In this document: positions 1 through 7,646 of the stretch, one piece after another
Numbering within the stretch: the first letter of the stretch is position 1
Layout: every line of letters begins with the position of its first letter
Origin: Aequorivita sp. UBA3180
Lineage (GTDB): Bacteria > Bacteroidota > Bacteroidia > Flavobacteriales > Flavobacteriaceae
Assembly: GCA_002364215.1 (NCBI GenBank)
Contig: DEXQ01000018.1
Coordinates: 187,243-251,242 of the forward strand
Direction of reading: 5' to 3'
DNA length: 64,000 nucleotides
Program-made: the position numbers and the translations under genes
Notes under the pieces: model-generated
Databases searched by the model: none
What the model was told of the DNA's origin: nothing
Seen by the model: the letters and a program-made list of their open reading frames with translations, nothing else

Positions 1-71
1 GGACATAAGACATAAGAATAAAGAACAGATTTGTTTTAATAAAAAATATAATATCAATAAAAAATGAACCA

Positions 72-377
72 ATGAAACTACTAATTGTAACCGTTGTGGA
101 CGAATATCAAAAAGACGTGCTGCAACTTTTCAAAAAAGCGAATATTGAGAGCTACAGCGGCTCTGATATTGAAGGCTATAAAAATGCTTCGTCTTTCATG
201 ATGAATTCCAGTTGGTTTCCATCGGAAAAAGGAGGGGCGGACAGCAGTATGTTTTTCTCATTTACTGAAGATGAAAAGATTGATTTGTTTTTCAGCTTAG
301 TGGTTCAATTCAATGAAACGTTGGAGACCAACAACCCAATTCACGCGGTGGTGGTGCCCATAGAGCGGAGCATTTAA
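72..377 (+). CDS. PII-like small protein, hypothetical
   Basis: A 101-residue soluble protein with no signal peptide or membrane segment. The opening beta strand (MKLLIVTVVDEY) and the closing hydrophobic strand (HAVVVPIERSI) suggest a small ferredoxin-like or PII-like alpha/beta fold. Such proteins often sit near metal-efflux genes, but the upstream neighbour lies outside the window, so the link is inference. No catalytic motif is visible. The ATG is the first in-frame start and fits a short leader. A heptamer repeat follows directly. Function is not assigned; a DUF3240-like metal-response role is one possibility. Confidence 0.6.
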   Translation: MKLLIVTVVDEYQKDVLQLFKKANIESYSGSDIEGYKNASSFMMNSSWFPSEKGGADSSMFFSFTEDEKIDLFFSLVVQFNETLETNNPIHAVVVPIERSI

Positions 378-385
378 GCAATTAA

Positions 386-413
386 CAGTTATCAGTTATC
401 AGTTATCAGTTGT
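386..413. repeat. CAGTTAT heptamer tandem repeat
   Basis: Three perfect CAGTTAT units are followed by one CAGTTGT unit. The next bases (GTTGTCGGTTTTCTGTTG) recur almost unchanged near 3767-3793, so this is one copy of a dispersed intergenic family. No coding potential. Confidence 0.8.
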
Positions 414-523
414 CGGTTTTCTGTTGCTTGTTGTCTGTTTTGGGTTTTCAGTAATAAGTTATTAATTCTCACCACTCACTACTAAATATTAATAAACTCT
501 ATAAGAACTTAAATTAAATAATT

Positions 524-730
524 ATGATTAACAGATATATTAGGGCAATTGCCGGAACTTTTATTTTGATCAGCCTTATTTTGGCTGTTTATGTGAATAT
601 AAATTGGTTGTGGTTCACAGGTTTTGTGGGTGCCAACTTGCTACAATCATCATTTACAAAATGGTGCTTGATGGAAAAAATCCTTAAAAAACTTGGCGTA
701 AAGGACGAAGGAGAGAGCTGTTGCGCTTAG
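524..730 (+). CDS. YgaP-like DUF2892 inner-membrane protein
   Basis: A 68-residue protein with two closely spaced hydrophobic segments (about residues 8-25 and 28-45) followed by a charged tail that ends in Cys-Cys-Ala. The pattern N-x-L-Q-x-S-x-T-x-x-C after the second helix is typical of DUF2892 proteins, which resemble the membrane anchor of the rhodanese YgaP. No rhodanese domain is attached. The gene is monocistronic and is followed by a rho-independent terminator. The paired terminal cysteines could bind metal or sulfur, but this is inference. Confidence 0.7.
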   Translation: MINRYIRAIAGTFILISLILAVYVNINWLWFTGFVGANLLQSSFTKWCLMEKILKKLGVKDEGESCCA

Positions 731-758
731 TGTTCCTCATCAAAAAAACTATTTATAC

Positions 759-795
759 AAATCCCGCTGCAGAAAATTGTAAGTGGGATTTTTTA
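759..795 (+). terminator. Rho-independent terminator after the DUF2892 gene
   Basis: AAATCCCGCT pairs with AGTGGGATTT (one G-U pair) around a 13-nt loop, followed by a T run. It separates the DUF2892 gene from the hpf promoter. Confidence 0.75.
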
Positions 796-812
796 TGAAT
801 ACCATTACAATA

Positions 813-855
813 TGACTTTAGTCATTTTAAAACCCACAAATTCTGGATATATTTG
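813..855 (+). promoter_or_regulatory. FNR/CRP-like site and -7 box for hpf-usp
   Basis: The palindrome TGACTTTAGTCA lies at 813-824 and the -7 box TATATTTG at 848-855. Centre-to-box-end distance is 36.5 bp, the same as 12 other sites in the window. Transcription should start near 861, which is downstream of the ATG at 858 and so favours the hpf start at 882. Confidence 0.75.
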
Positions 856-881
856 AGATGTATAAAAAAATTAAGAGTATC

Positions 882-1181
882 ATGACTATAAACATTCAGT
901 ATGTGAAAATGCCCACCAGTGAGGCGATGAACGAATATGTTGAAAAAAAACTTCAAAAACTTGCAGAAAAGTATGAGTGGCTTATTAGAGCCGATGTAAG
1001 TTTTAAGTTGGAAAACAACGTTTACGGCAAAGGCAATATATGTGAAATGGAACTGAGCCTTCCGGGACCTAAAATTTTTGCAACATCAAAAGAGGCAACT
1101 TTTGAAGCGGCCGCAAAAGAAACAATTTCAGACCTTGAAAAACAGCTTAAAAAGCGCAAGGCAAAATTCACAACACACTAA
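882..1181 (+). CDS. hpf: Ribosome hibernation promoting factor HPF/RaiA family
   Basis: A 99-residue short-form HPF/YfiA protein. It has the expected beta-alpha-beta-beta-beta-alpha layout: MTINIQYVKMPTSEAM, then ADVSFKLEN, EMELSLPGPKIFATS, and a final helix with basic residues. Proteins of this family bind the 30S subunit and silence or store ribosomes in starvation or energy stress. An in-frame ATG at 858 would add eight residues, but the -7 box ends at 855, so 882 is preferred. A Usp gene follows after 12 bp, forming a two-gene stress operon. The FNR-like site upstream suggests induction when oxygen falls. Confidence 0.88.
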   Translation: MTINIQYVKMPTSEAMNEYVEKKLQKLAEKYEWLIRADVSFKLENNVYGKGNICEMELSLPGPKIFATSKEATFEAAAKETISDLEKQLKKRKAKFTTH

Positions 1182-1193
1182 AAACCAGTACAG

Positions 1194-2030
1194 ATGAAAA
1201 AAATATTAGTCCCCGTAGATTTTTCCGACCATTCAGAATATGCGTTGGAAGTAGCTGCTAACATTGCAAAAAAGCAAAATGCCGAAATCGTTGCGGTACA
1301 TATGATGGGTCTTAGTGACGCAGTTTTAACGCGCGATGAAAGCAAGGAAGTTTTTGAGGCGATGTTTTATATGAAACTTGCAGAAAAGCGTTTTGCCGAA
1401 TTCCTTGACAAAGAATACCTAAAAGGAATTACGGTTACCGATGCGGTCCACAATTATAAAATTTTTAGTGAATTGAATGATGTGGCCCGAGATTTTGGAG
1501 CAGATTTAATAGTAATGGGATCTCACGGAAGTTCCGGTTTAAAAGAGGTTTTCGTAGGAAGTAACACAGAAAAAGTAGTGCGCACTTCCGAAATACCTGT
1601 TTTGGTAATAAAGCACCGTCATGAAAATTTCAATCCAGAATTTGGGGTGTTCGCCTGCGACTTTTTGGAAAACTCAATAGGACCGTACAAGCGCGCCCAA
1701 AAAATGTTTGATGCTTTGGGGATAGAGATGCAAACGCTTTATGTAAACCTAGCAGGCGATTTCCGCAGCACCCGTGAAATTGAAAAAAGAATCCTCGGGT
1801 TTTTGAAAAGCGCAGGAGAGGCAAACCCACTTGAAACACTGAACAAAGTAGCACAGTACAATGAATATTCTGTAGAAGCTGGAATTTTTGGCTACAGCCA
1901 AGTAAGTAATGCCGATATTATTGCATTGCCTACGCAAGGCCGTCAAGGTTTGGCACATTTCTTTTCTGGAAGTATAGGCGAAGATGTAGTAAACCATTCT
2001 GACTTGCCGGTAATGACTTTTAAAGTTTAG
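1194..2030 (+). CDS. Universal stress protein, tandem UspA domains
   Basis: A 278-residue protein with two UspA domains. The first starts KKILVPVDFSDHSEYALE and carries the ATP-binding pattern G-2X-G-9X-G-S (GSHG, nine residues, GS) at about residues 110-126. The second domain keeps only part of that loop (LPTQGRQGLAHFF), so probably only one half binds nucleotide. It lies 12 bp after hpf and shares its promoter. Usp proteins modulate survival under energy or respiratory stress; the specific partner is unknown. A terminator follows. Confidence 0.87.
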   Translation: MKKILVPVDFSDHSEYALEVAANIAKKQNAEIVAVHMMGLSDAVLTRDESKEVFEAMFYMKLAEKRFAEFLDKEYLKGITVTDAVHNYKIFSELNDVARDFGADLIVMGSHGSSGLKEVFVGSNTEKVVRTSEIPVLVIKHRHENFNPEFGVFACDFLENSIGPYKRAQKMFDALGIEMQTLYVNLAGDFRSTREIEKRILGFLKSAGEANPLETLNKVAQYNEYSVEAGIFGYSQVSNADIIALPTQGRQGLAHFFSGSIGEDVVNHSDLPVMTFKV

Positions 2031-2060
2031 TTAATTGCTATCGACATCAATTAACGATGA

Positions 2061-2099
2061 AAGAGCAGAAATTTCGTAGATGGGTTTCTGCTTTTTTTA
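2061..2099 (+). terminator. Terminator between usp and the convergent deoD
   Basis: AGCAGAAA (2064-2071) pairs with TTTCTGCT (2085-2092), followed by a T tract. It ends the hpf-usp transcript two bases before the stop codon of deoD on the other strand. Confidence 0.75.
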
Positions 2100-2101
2100 T
2101 T

Positions 2102-2803
2102 TCACAAAAGGGTGTTGAGCGCAATCTCAATCATTTTTGAAAAACTGCCCTCACGTTCGTCGGCAGTTGTACTTTCACCTGTAACTAATGAATCGGAGAT
2201 TGTTAAAATAGCCAAAGCCTTTACATTGAATTTTGCCGCTATGGTATAAAGTCCGGCGGCTTCCATTTCAACGCAGAGCACTCCAAAATCTGCCCACTTT
2301 TTATAGTTGTTGAAGTCATCTTCATAAAACTGATCGCTGGAAAGCACATTGCCTGCTTTTATGGGAATATTGTTTTCCTTGGCATAAAGTGCGGCTTTCA
2401 TAAACAGATCGAAATCGGCAGTGGGCGAGTAGTCGCAATTTACAAAACGGGTGTTGTTAATGCCCGAAGTGGAAGAGGCTGCCATTGCAATAACGATATC
2501 ACGAATATTAATATCCTTTTGATAGCTTCCAGCTGAACCAACGCGAATTAAATTTTTCACCCCGTAATCGTTAATAAGTTCGTGGCAATATATCAACGCT
2601 GAAGGAATGCCCATGCCCGTGCCTTGTACTGAAATAGGTTTTCCTTGGAAAGTCCCAGTATATCCCAACATGCCGCGTACGTCGTTATAGCATTTGGCAT
2701 TGTCAAGAAAAGTTTCCGCAATCCATTTGGCGCGCATCGGGTCGCCGGGAAGTAAAACCGATTCTGCAATCTCACCTTTTTTTGCTTCAATATGTGTGCT
2801 CAT
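2102..2803 (-). CDS. deoD: Purine nucleoside phosphorylase DeoD
   Basis: A 233-residue hexameric-type (bacterial DeoD) purine nucleoside phosphorylase. It cleaves (deoxy)ribonucleosides with phosphate to base and pentose-1-phosphate. Seen: STHIEAKKGEIAESVLLPGDP at the start, VRVGSAGSYQ-type phosphate-binding loop, VEMEAAGLY for ribose binding and the catalytic Asp in LTISDS. The start at 2803 (MSTHIEA) matches the family; an ATG nine bases upstream adds MTK. The start overlaps the end of deoC by 17 bp, so the two are translationally coupled. With deoC it forms a deoxynucleoside salvage pathway. Confidence 0.92.
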   Translation of the reverse strand: MSTHIEAKKGEIAESVLLPGDPMRAKWIAETFLDNAKCYNDVRGMLGYTGTFQGKPISVQGTGMGIPSALIYCHELINDYGVKNLIRVGSAGSYQKDINIRDIVIAMAASSTSGINNTRFVNCDYSPTADFDLFMKAALYAKENNIPIKAGNVLSSDQFYEDDFNNYKKWADFGVLCVEMEAAGLYTIAAKFNVKALAILTISDSLVTGESTTADEREGSFSKMIEIALNTLL

Positions 2804-3458
2804 CTTTGTCATTTTTGGCGGCGGTTACAATTTCAATTCCCGAAGAGGTTCCAATTCTGTTAACGCCTATTTCTATATATTTTTTGGCGGTAGCGGCATC
2901 TTTTATTCCGCCAGAGGCTTTTATTTTTAGACTATCGCCCACTTCTTCAACCATTATTTTTACTGCATTTTCAGTTGCGCCGCCTGTTCCGAAGCCTGTT
3001 GAGGTCTTTACATAATCGGCACCCGCCTGTTTCGCAATCTGGCAAGCTATCTGTATTTCATTATCTGTTAAATAGCAAGTTTCAAGGATTACTTTTAAGG
3101 TTTGGCTACCAATTGCTTTTTTCACGGCAGCAATTTCCTCTTGAACTTGCTTGTGCAATTCAGCTTTAAGAAAACCTATGTTTAGTACCATATCAATTTC
3201 ATCGGCACCGTCAATTATACATTGTTCTGCTTCACATACTTTGGCCTGAAGATTATTTGCACCCAAAGGAAATCCAACTACTGAAGCTACTTTTACATCG
3301 CTGTTCTTTAATTCATTTGCAGCTAATGAAACGTAACAACTGTTTACGCAAACCGCGTAAAAGTTATGTTTTTTTGCTTCATTACAGAGCTTTACAATTT
3401 CATTCGGAATAGCAGAGGCTTTTAGGAGGGTATGGTCTATGTAATGGCTCAGTTCCAT
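2787..3458 (-). CDS. deoC: Deoxyribose-phosphate aldolase DeoC
   Basis: A 223-residue TIM-barrel class I aldolase that splits 2-deoxyribose-5-phosphate into glyceraldehyde-3-phosphate and acetaldehyde. The Schiff-base lysine is in YVKTSTGFGTGGAT and the proton-relay lysine in IKASGGIKD. I chose the ATG at 3458 (MELSHYIDHTLLKA) because it overlaps the thioredoxin stop as TAATG and matches family N-termini; a longer frame from 3524 runs into the thioredoxin gene. It is followed by deoD with a 17-bp overlap. Confidence 0.92.
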   Translation of the reverse strand: MELSHYIDHTLLKASAIPNEIVKLCNEAKKHNFYAVCVNSCYVSLAANELKNSDVKVASVVGFPLGANNLQAKVCEAEQCIIDGADEIDMVLNIGFLKAELHKQVQEEIAAVKKAIGSQTLKVILETCYLTDNEIQIACQIAKQAGADYVKTSTGFGTGGATENAVKIMVEEVGDSLKIKASGGIKDAATAKKYIEIGVNRIGTSSGIEIVTAAKNDKDEHTY

Positions 3459-3760
3459 TAATTTTTGTGTTGATTGATGATGGAAACCAAATCGTTTTTC
3501 TGCAGGACGCCACTTTGTCGCCAAAGTTGCTTGCCGTTTTTGAATAGAATCATCGTTGGCACCCCGCGCACTTGGAATTGCGCGGCCAAGGGTTGGTTTT
3601 TGTCAACATCTATTTTTACGATTTTTACGGCATCGCCCAATTCGTCTTTCACCTGTTTTAGGATGGGGGCAAGCATTTTGCAGGGGCCGCACCAATCTGC
3701 AAAAAAGTCAACCAATACGGGAGTATTGGAATTGATTATGTCTTTGAAGTTGCTTTTCAT
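3458..3760 (-). CDS. trxA: Thioredoxin
   Basis: A 100-residue single-domain thioredoxin with the redox motif W-C-G-P-C at about residues 23-27 and the cis-proline region GVPTMILFKNGK. There is no signal peptide, so it acts in the cytoplasm as a disulfide reductase. It is the first gene of a trxA-deoC-deoD operon, with a TAATG overlap to deoC. Thioredoxin with deoxynucleoside salvage may serve deoxynucleotide supply, but that is inference. Confidence 0.92.
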   Translation of the reverse strand: MKSNFKDIINSNTPVLVDFFADWCGPCKMLAPILKQVKDELGDAVKIVKIDVDKNQPLAAQFQVRGVPTMILFKNGKQLWRQSGVLQKNDLVSIINQHKN

Positions 3761-3766
3761 TGGAAG

Positions 3767-3793
3767 AGTTGTCGGTTATCTGTTGTCGGTTTT
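3767..3793. repeat. Dispersed GTTGTCGGTT-type intergenic repeat
   Basis: GTTGTCGGTTATCTGTTG followed by TCGGTTTT resembles the stretch at 408-425 after the first gene. Both lie just outside coding sequence and look like copies of a dispersed short repeat. Confidence 0.5.
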
Positions 3794-3811
3794 AATCTGT
3801 TTTCTTTTATT

Positions 3812-4681
3812 TCAACCAAGCAATGGGTTCTTTTTATACTTTCGTAAAACAGGCATTAGCATTTCCAGCGGAATTTTGATGGAATAGGTTCCTGTGTAGG
3901 ATGGGCAGATTACGCAGTCGTCAAAATAAAACTCTACTACATCATCATTTATTACGAAGTTGTTTTTTGCGTCAAAGAAATCGTCGGCAGAAATAGCCCA
4001 ACAGTCGTAATACATTTCGCCCGAATTTATTTTTTCCTTTAAAAGTGTATTTAAGATTTCGCGAAGTTCCTCTTCAGAACCGCTGTTAAAAAAATCTTCG
4101 TAGTTCATAAAAACGGCCCGTTCCAGATCAAAGTTCAAACAATCAAACGTATAGGCTGCGTGGGCTGCGCCTGTGTAATGGTTTTCTTTGTAAAAAAGCA
4201 CGCTGATAAGGCGGTCGTTTAGGTTGTAGATTTTATAATCAACTGTTCGCAATTCGTTTTGTTTTGGAATTCCTAGGGAGTCGCAGAGCCGCTTTTCTTC
4301 CAGAATCTGTTTTTCAACTCCTTTGGCATCCAGGTAATATTTGCTGATGTATTCGTTGAAATTTTCGAACTGAGGCCTTATTTTTTCGTTTAGATATGGA
4401 TATTTAAAATCGAGGGTGTACCAATCGCCTTCCTTTAAAAATGATTTTGAAATCAGTAGTTTCTCAAGTTCTTCTTTTGAGTCTTTTTTCTCAAGCAACT
4501 CCTTTCGTTTTATAATAAGGGTTTGTTGCTGCGTTTCCAGATTTTTATCAGAAACCTTTAGGGAATCAACAATTTCTTCTTGATTATTGATAGGGGTAGA
4601 AGTATCAACCTCCTCCTTTTTGGGATCGTTTTTACAGGCGATTAATGTGAAAAAAAATAAAATTGGAAGAAAAACTTTCAT
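3812..4681 (-). CDS. Lipoprotein with a DUF3298/RsiV-like C-terminal domain
   Basis: A 289-residue predicted lipoprotein: the signal peptide MKVFLPILFFFTLIACKND ends at a lipobox Cys near residue 16. A charged linker follows (about 20-80), then a globular domain. The C-terminal half has the features of DUF3298: YTGAAHAAYT, a DLERAVFMNYEDFF segment and a final FDDCVICPSYTGTYSIKIPL segment. This domain also occurs in anti-sigma factor RsiV and in cell-wall proteins, where it binds ligands; the function here is unknown. It is monocistronic and lies upstream of trxA. Confidence 0.65.
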   Translation of the reverse strand: MKVFLPILFFFTLIACKNDPKKEEVDTSTPINNQEEIVDSLKVSDKNLETQQQTLIIKRKELLEKKDSKEELEKLLISKSFLKEGDWYTLDFKYPYLNEKIRPQFENFNEYISKYYLDAKGVEKQILEEKRLCDSLGIPKQNELRTVDYKIYNLNDRLISVLFYKENHYTGAAHAAYTFDCLNFDLERAVFMNYEDFFNSGSEEELREILNTLLKEKINSGEMYYDCWAISADDFFDAKNNFVINDDVVEFYFDDCVICPSYTGTYSIKIPLEMLMPVLRKYKKNPLLG

Positions 4682-4754
4682 GTTTTTTGGGGTTTTAAAT
4701 CATAAAAATAGGGAAAGAATGATAGTGATAAAAGCGAAAGTTTAATTATGTATA

Positions 4755-5159
4755 TTAATTTTCCAACAGCATTTTTAATTTTGCAAGCATAATCACTTCA
4801 CTTTTGTTCTTTGCTGCAAAGGAACTGGCAATAGCGTTTGCTGTCTTCCAGATTAGATCCTTTCGTTCTTTGGTGAAAAGCTTGGGGTTCTCTTTTTTAT
4901 AATCTGCAAAACTCTCAAAACAATCGCTTGCGTCAAGCTGTTCGTAGTCAAACCAATCAAATACAACTTCTATCTGGTATGCGGCATCTGAATGGAAGGG
5001 ATCCTCATAATCGTCCAGGTTTTTCCATTGTTCCGCCACAATGTTTTTCAAAATATCATATTCTGCTTTCCGCACCACTTTGTCCGCCGCGGCAATGGCG
5101 TAAAAAAGTTCGCCCATTTTTTGATAAAACAGGAGTTGAGGTTTATCAACGGTTCCCAT
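4755..5159 (-). CDS. TerB-like small acidic protein
   Basis: A 134-residue, mostly helical, acidic cytoplasmic protein. The segment MGELFYAIAAADKVVRKAEYDILKNIV resembles the first helices of TerB-like domains, which bind metal in tellurite-resistance and stress systems. The rest (YEDPFHSDAAYQIEVVFDWFDYE) is aromatic and acidic. No other ter gene is nearby, so a tellurite role is not supported. It is transcribed divergently from the sensor kinase gene. Confidence 0.6.
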   Translation of the reverse strand: MGTVDKPQLLFYQKMGELFYAIAAADKVVRKAEYDILKNIVAEQWKNLDDYEDPFHSDAAYQIEVVFDWFDYEQLDASDCFESFADYKKENPKLFTKERKDLIWKTANAIASSFAAKNKSEVIMLAKLKMLLEN

Positions 5160-5219
5160 ATTCTTTAATTTAATGATTCTTAAAGGTGTAAAACTAAATA
5201 GTTTTCAAACGAAATTTTA

Positions 5220-5264
5220 TGATAAAAATCAGTTCCAAAAAACTGTTTAAAATCCTTACTTTTG
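5220..5264 (+). promoter_or_regulatory. FNR/CRP-like site before the sensor kinase
   Basis: The palindrome TGATAAAAATCA lies at 5220-5231. A TACTTTTG box follows at 5257-5264, so the spacing is 38.5 bp, two more than at the other sites. The kinase ATG is at 5269, which would leave almost no leader. The site suggests autoregulation, but the geometry is less certain than elsewhere. Confidence 0.5.
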
Positions 5265-5268
5265 GGGG

Positions 5269-6504
5269 ATGAAGGTTTTTGAGGGAAAAAAAGGCAATAT
5301 TTTTAAGATTCTTTCCGAAGCAATATCGGAAGGTATTGTGATAGTTAACGAAAACCAGGAAATTGTGACCTCAAATGAAGCTGCAGACCGCATGTTTGGT
5401 TATGAAGCAAAGGAACTTTTGGGAGAAAATATAAACTTGCTGATTCCTCGAGAGTATAGGCACAGCCATACCGAACAGGTTGAGGAATACTTGGAAAAGA
5501 GCGATCCGCGCCAAATGGGCCACGGGCGTGATCTTTACGGCCGGCGCAAGGACGGTAGCGTTTTTCCGGTGGAAGCGGGCTTGAACCCCTTTGAAATTTA
5601 TGGCAGTAAATATGTAATGGCGCTAGTAACCGATATTACCGTTCGTAAAACCCAAGAGAAGGAAATTATAGAGCTCAACCTGCATTTGGAGCAAAAAGTG
5701 GAGGCGCGAACCAAAGAACTTAAGCAAACAATAAAAGAGTTAAAGGAGGAAGTTTCAAAACGCAAGGAAGCAGAATATAAAATCATGGAATCGCTTCGAA
5801 AAGAAAGAGAGCTCAACGAATTGAAAACGAAATTCCTCTCGTTGGTTTCCCATGAGTTCAAGACGCCTTTAAGCGGTATTCTTACTTCAGCTACCCTTGT
5901 GGGGAAATATACAGAGACAGAGCATCAGGAAAAGCGCGAAAAGCATTTAAGAACTATTCAAAATAAAGTGAAATACCTGAATAATATTTTGAACGATTTC
6001 CTTTCTATTGAACGTTTAGAGTCTGGCAAGGCTACTTATAAATTTGATGTCTTCCCGCTGAGCAAAGTAGTGAACGAAGTGATTTATAACGCAAATATGC
6101 TTTTGAAGGATGGCCAGCGTATAAATTATCCACAGAACATAGACGATATTTTGGTGAATTTTGATGAAAAGATCCTTGAATTATCACTTACCAATCTTAT
6201 AAACAATGCCATAAAATATTCGCCAGCACACACAGTTATAGATGTAGTGGTAATTCCACAAAAAGATTCCTTGAGTATAAAAATTATAGATGAAGGGATG
6301 GGTATTCCCGAAAAGGAACAGAAATATATTTTCAATAGGTATTTCCGTGCAGAAAACGCTCTGCTAGACCAAGGCACAGGTATTGGTCTGAATATTGTGA
6401 AAAGCCATTTGGAAAGCCTAGATGGTACAATTACCTTTGAAAGCGAACAGAGCAAAGGCAGTACGTTTACAATTACCTTTCCCACAAATAACAATACAAA
6501 TTAG
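5269..6504 (+). CDS. FixL-like PAS sensor histidine kinase
   Basis: A 411-residue cytoplasmic kinase with no membrane segment. It has a PAS domain (about 8-125), a coiled coil (about 128-185), HisKA with the phospho-accepting His195 in SLVSHEFKTP, and a HATPase domain (about 270-408) with the DEGMGIPEKEQ and GTGIGLNIV boxes. The PAS region resembles rhizobial FixL (GRRKDGSVFPVEA), but where I recall the haem-ligating His of Bradyrhizobium FixL (after S-D-P) this protein has Arg81. Direct haem-based oxygen sensing is therefore doubtful. The response regulator starts one base after its stop codon. Confidence 0.88.
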   Translation: MKVFEGKKGNIFKILSEAISEGIVIVNENQEIVTSNEAADRMFGYEAKELLGENINLLIPREYRHSHTEQVEEYLEKSDPRQMGHGRDLYGRRKDGSVFPVEAGLNPFEIYGSKYVMALVTDITVRKTQEKEIIELNLHLEQKVEARTKELKQTIKELKEEVSKRKEAEYKIMESLRKERELNELKTKFLSLVSHEFKTPLSGILTSATLVGKYTETEHQEKREKHLRTIQNKVKYLNNILNDFLSIERLESGKATYKFDVFPLSKVVNEVIYNANMLLKDGQRINYPQNIDDILVNFDEKILELSLTNLINNAIKYSPAHTVIDVVVIPQKDSLSIKIIDEGMGIPEKEQKYIFNRYFRAENALLDQGTGIGLNIVKSHLESLDGTITFESEQSKGSTFTITFPTNNNTN

Positions 6505-6505
6505 C

Positions 6506-7558
6506 ATGAAGACAATACTTCTTATTGAAGACGATACCGCATTAAGAGAAAATACAGCTGAACTTTTGGAGCTTTCCGGCTATACCGTTTTTACCGCACC
6601 CAATGGTAAAATTGGCATTGAAAGAGCAAAAAAGGAAAACCCGAGCATCATTGTTTGTGACATAATGATGCCAGAAATTGACGGCTATGGAGTACTTGAA
6701 AGTGTAGCTTCGGAAGAAAAAACGAAGCATATCCCTTTTATCTTTCTTTCGGCAAAAACGGAGCACAAAGAAATTCGCAAAGGTATGGATATGGGGGCGG
6801 ACGACTACCTTACCAAACCATTTGACGAAGAGGAGTTGTTAAGTGCCGTAGAAAGCCGTTTGGCAAAAGCGAGTATTTTGGCAATGCGCAAGAACAATAA
6901 AGTTGCGGAGACCGATGAGGGTGATGAAAACCCACAGAACCTGAACCAGTTGAAAAACTTTTTTTGTGATGAAGGCGAAGTGTCCAATTATAAAAAAGGA
7001 GAAACCGTTTACCAAAAAGGTGACCACTCCAACAGTATGTTCCTAATCTTGAAAGGGGTTGTGAAAACACATACGATGGACGCCAATGCGAAAGAGTTAA
7101 TTACAGGGCTATACAAAGCCGATGACTTTTTGGGTTTCACTTCTTTTGACGATAACATTCCCTATAATGAAACCGCTACAGCTGTGGAAGACACTGAAGT
7201 TGTGGGAATTTCAAAAACCTATGTGAAGGATATTCTGAAAAAAAGCCAAGATGTTTCCTTAGAATTGATGAATCTTTTAACCGATAATCTTTCTGAAATA
7301 AAGCAGCAATTGGTTAAAATGGCCTACAGCTCCGTTCGGAAAAAAACGGCCAGCACCATTCTTCAATTTGTGGAGATTATGGACAAAAAACCGGATGCGC
7401 CCCTTCGCATCTCACGCAATGACCTTGCTACAACTGCCGGAATTGCTACCGAAAGCTTGATAAGAACCCTTTCAGATTTCAAAAAAGATGGTATTATTGA
7501 AATTGAAGGCCGCGATATTCGCATCGTAGATTTGGATGGTCTTCGTGATATAAACTAA
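6506..7558 (+). CDS. Response regulator fused to a CRP/FNR-type activator
   Basis: A 350-residue protein with a receiver domain (about 1-120; Asp9-Asp10, phospho-acceptor Asp52, Lys104), a cyclic-nucleotide-binding beta-roll (about 140-265) and a C-terminal Crp-type winged helix (about 270-345). The recognition helix ATESLIRTLSDFKK has the Glu and Arg (E-x3-R) that contact TGA half-sites in CRP and FNR. The start at 6506 lies one base after the kinase stop and matches receiver N-termini. I see no N-terminal Cys cluster, so it is not a classic Fe-S FNR. It is the best candidate to bind the ATGAY-N4-RTCAT sites in this window, acting as a FixJ and FixK in one chain. Confidence 0.9.
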   Translation: MKTILLIEDDTALRENTAELLELSGYTVFTAPNGKIGIERAKKENPSIIVCDIMMPEIDGYGVLESVASEEKTKHIPFIFLSAKTEHKEIRKGMDMGADDYLTKPFDEEELLSAVESRLAKASILAMRKNNKVAETDEGDENPQNLNQLKNFFCDEGEVSNYKKGETVYQKGDHSNSMFLILKGVVKTHTMDANAKELITGLYKADDFLGFTSFDDNIPYNETATAVEDTEVVGISKTYVKDILKKSQDVSLELMNLLTDNLSEIKQQLVKMAYSSVRKKTASTILQFVEIMDKKPDAPLRISRNDLATTAGIATESLIRTLSDFKKDGIIEIEGRDIRIVDLDGLRDIN

Positions 7559-7584
7559 TATCCCAGGTCATTTTTTCTTAAAGC

Positions 7585-7627
7585 TGATTTTTATCATTTT
7601 CTGTACCGACCTATAAAGATAATTTTG
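7585..7627 (+). promoter_or_regulatory. FNR/CRP-like site and -7 box for usp
   Basis: TGATTTTTATCA at 7585-7596 and TAATTTTG at 7620-7627, with the standard 36.5-bp centre-to-box-end spacing. The predicted transcript start is about 12 bp before the ATG. Confidence 0.75.
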
Positions 7628-7646
7628 TCGGTAAGATTATGATGCT

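Noticed and set aside
386..413. Possible CRISPR-like direct repeats at 386-413 and 22637-22706
   Set aside because: Units are 7 bp with no spacers; both are simple tandem heptamers.
4755..5159. Tellurite resistance system based on the TerB-like protein
   Set aside because: No other ter gene is nearby and the similarity is limited to the first helices.
5269..6504. Haem-based oxygen sensing by the PAS kinase
   Set aside because: The position recalled for the FixL haem His reads Arg; I treat oxygen sensing as unproven.
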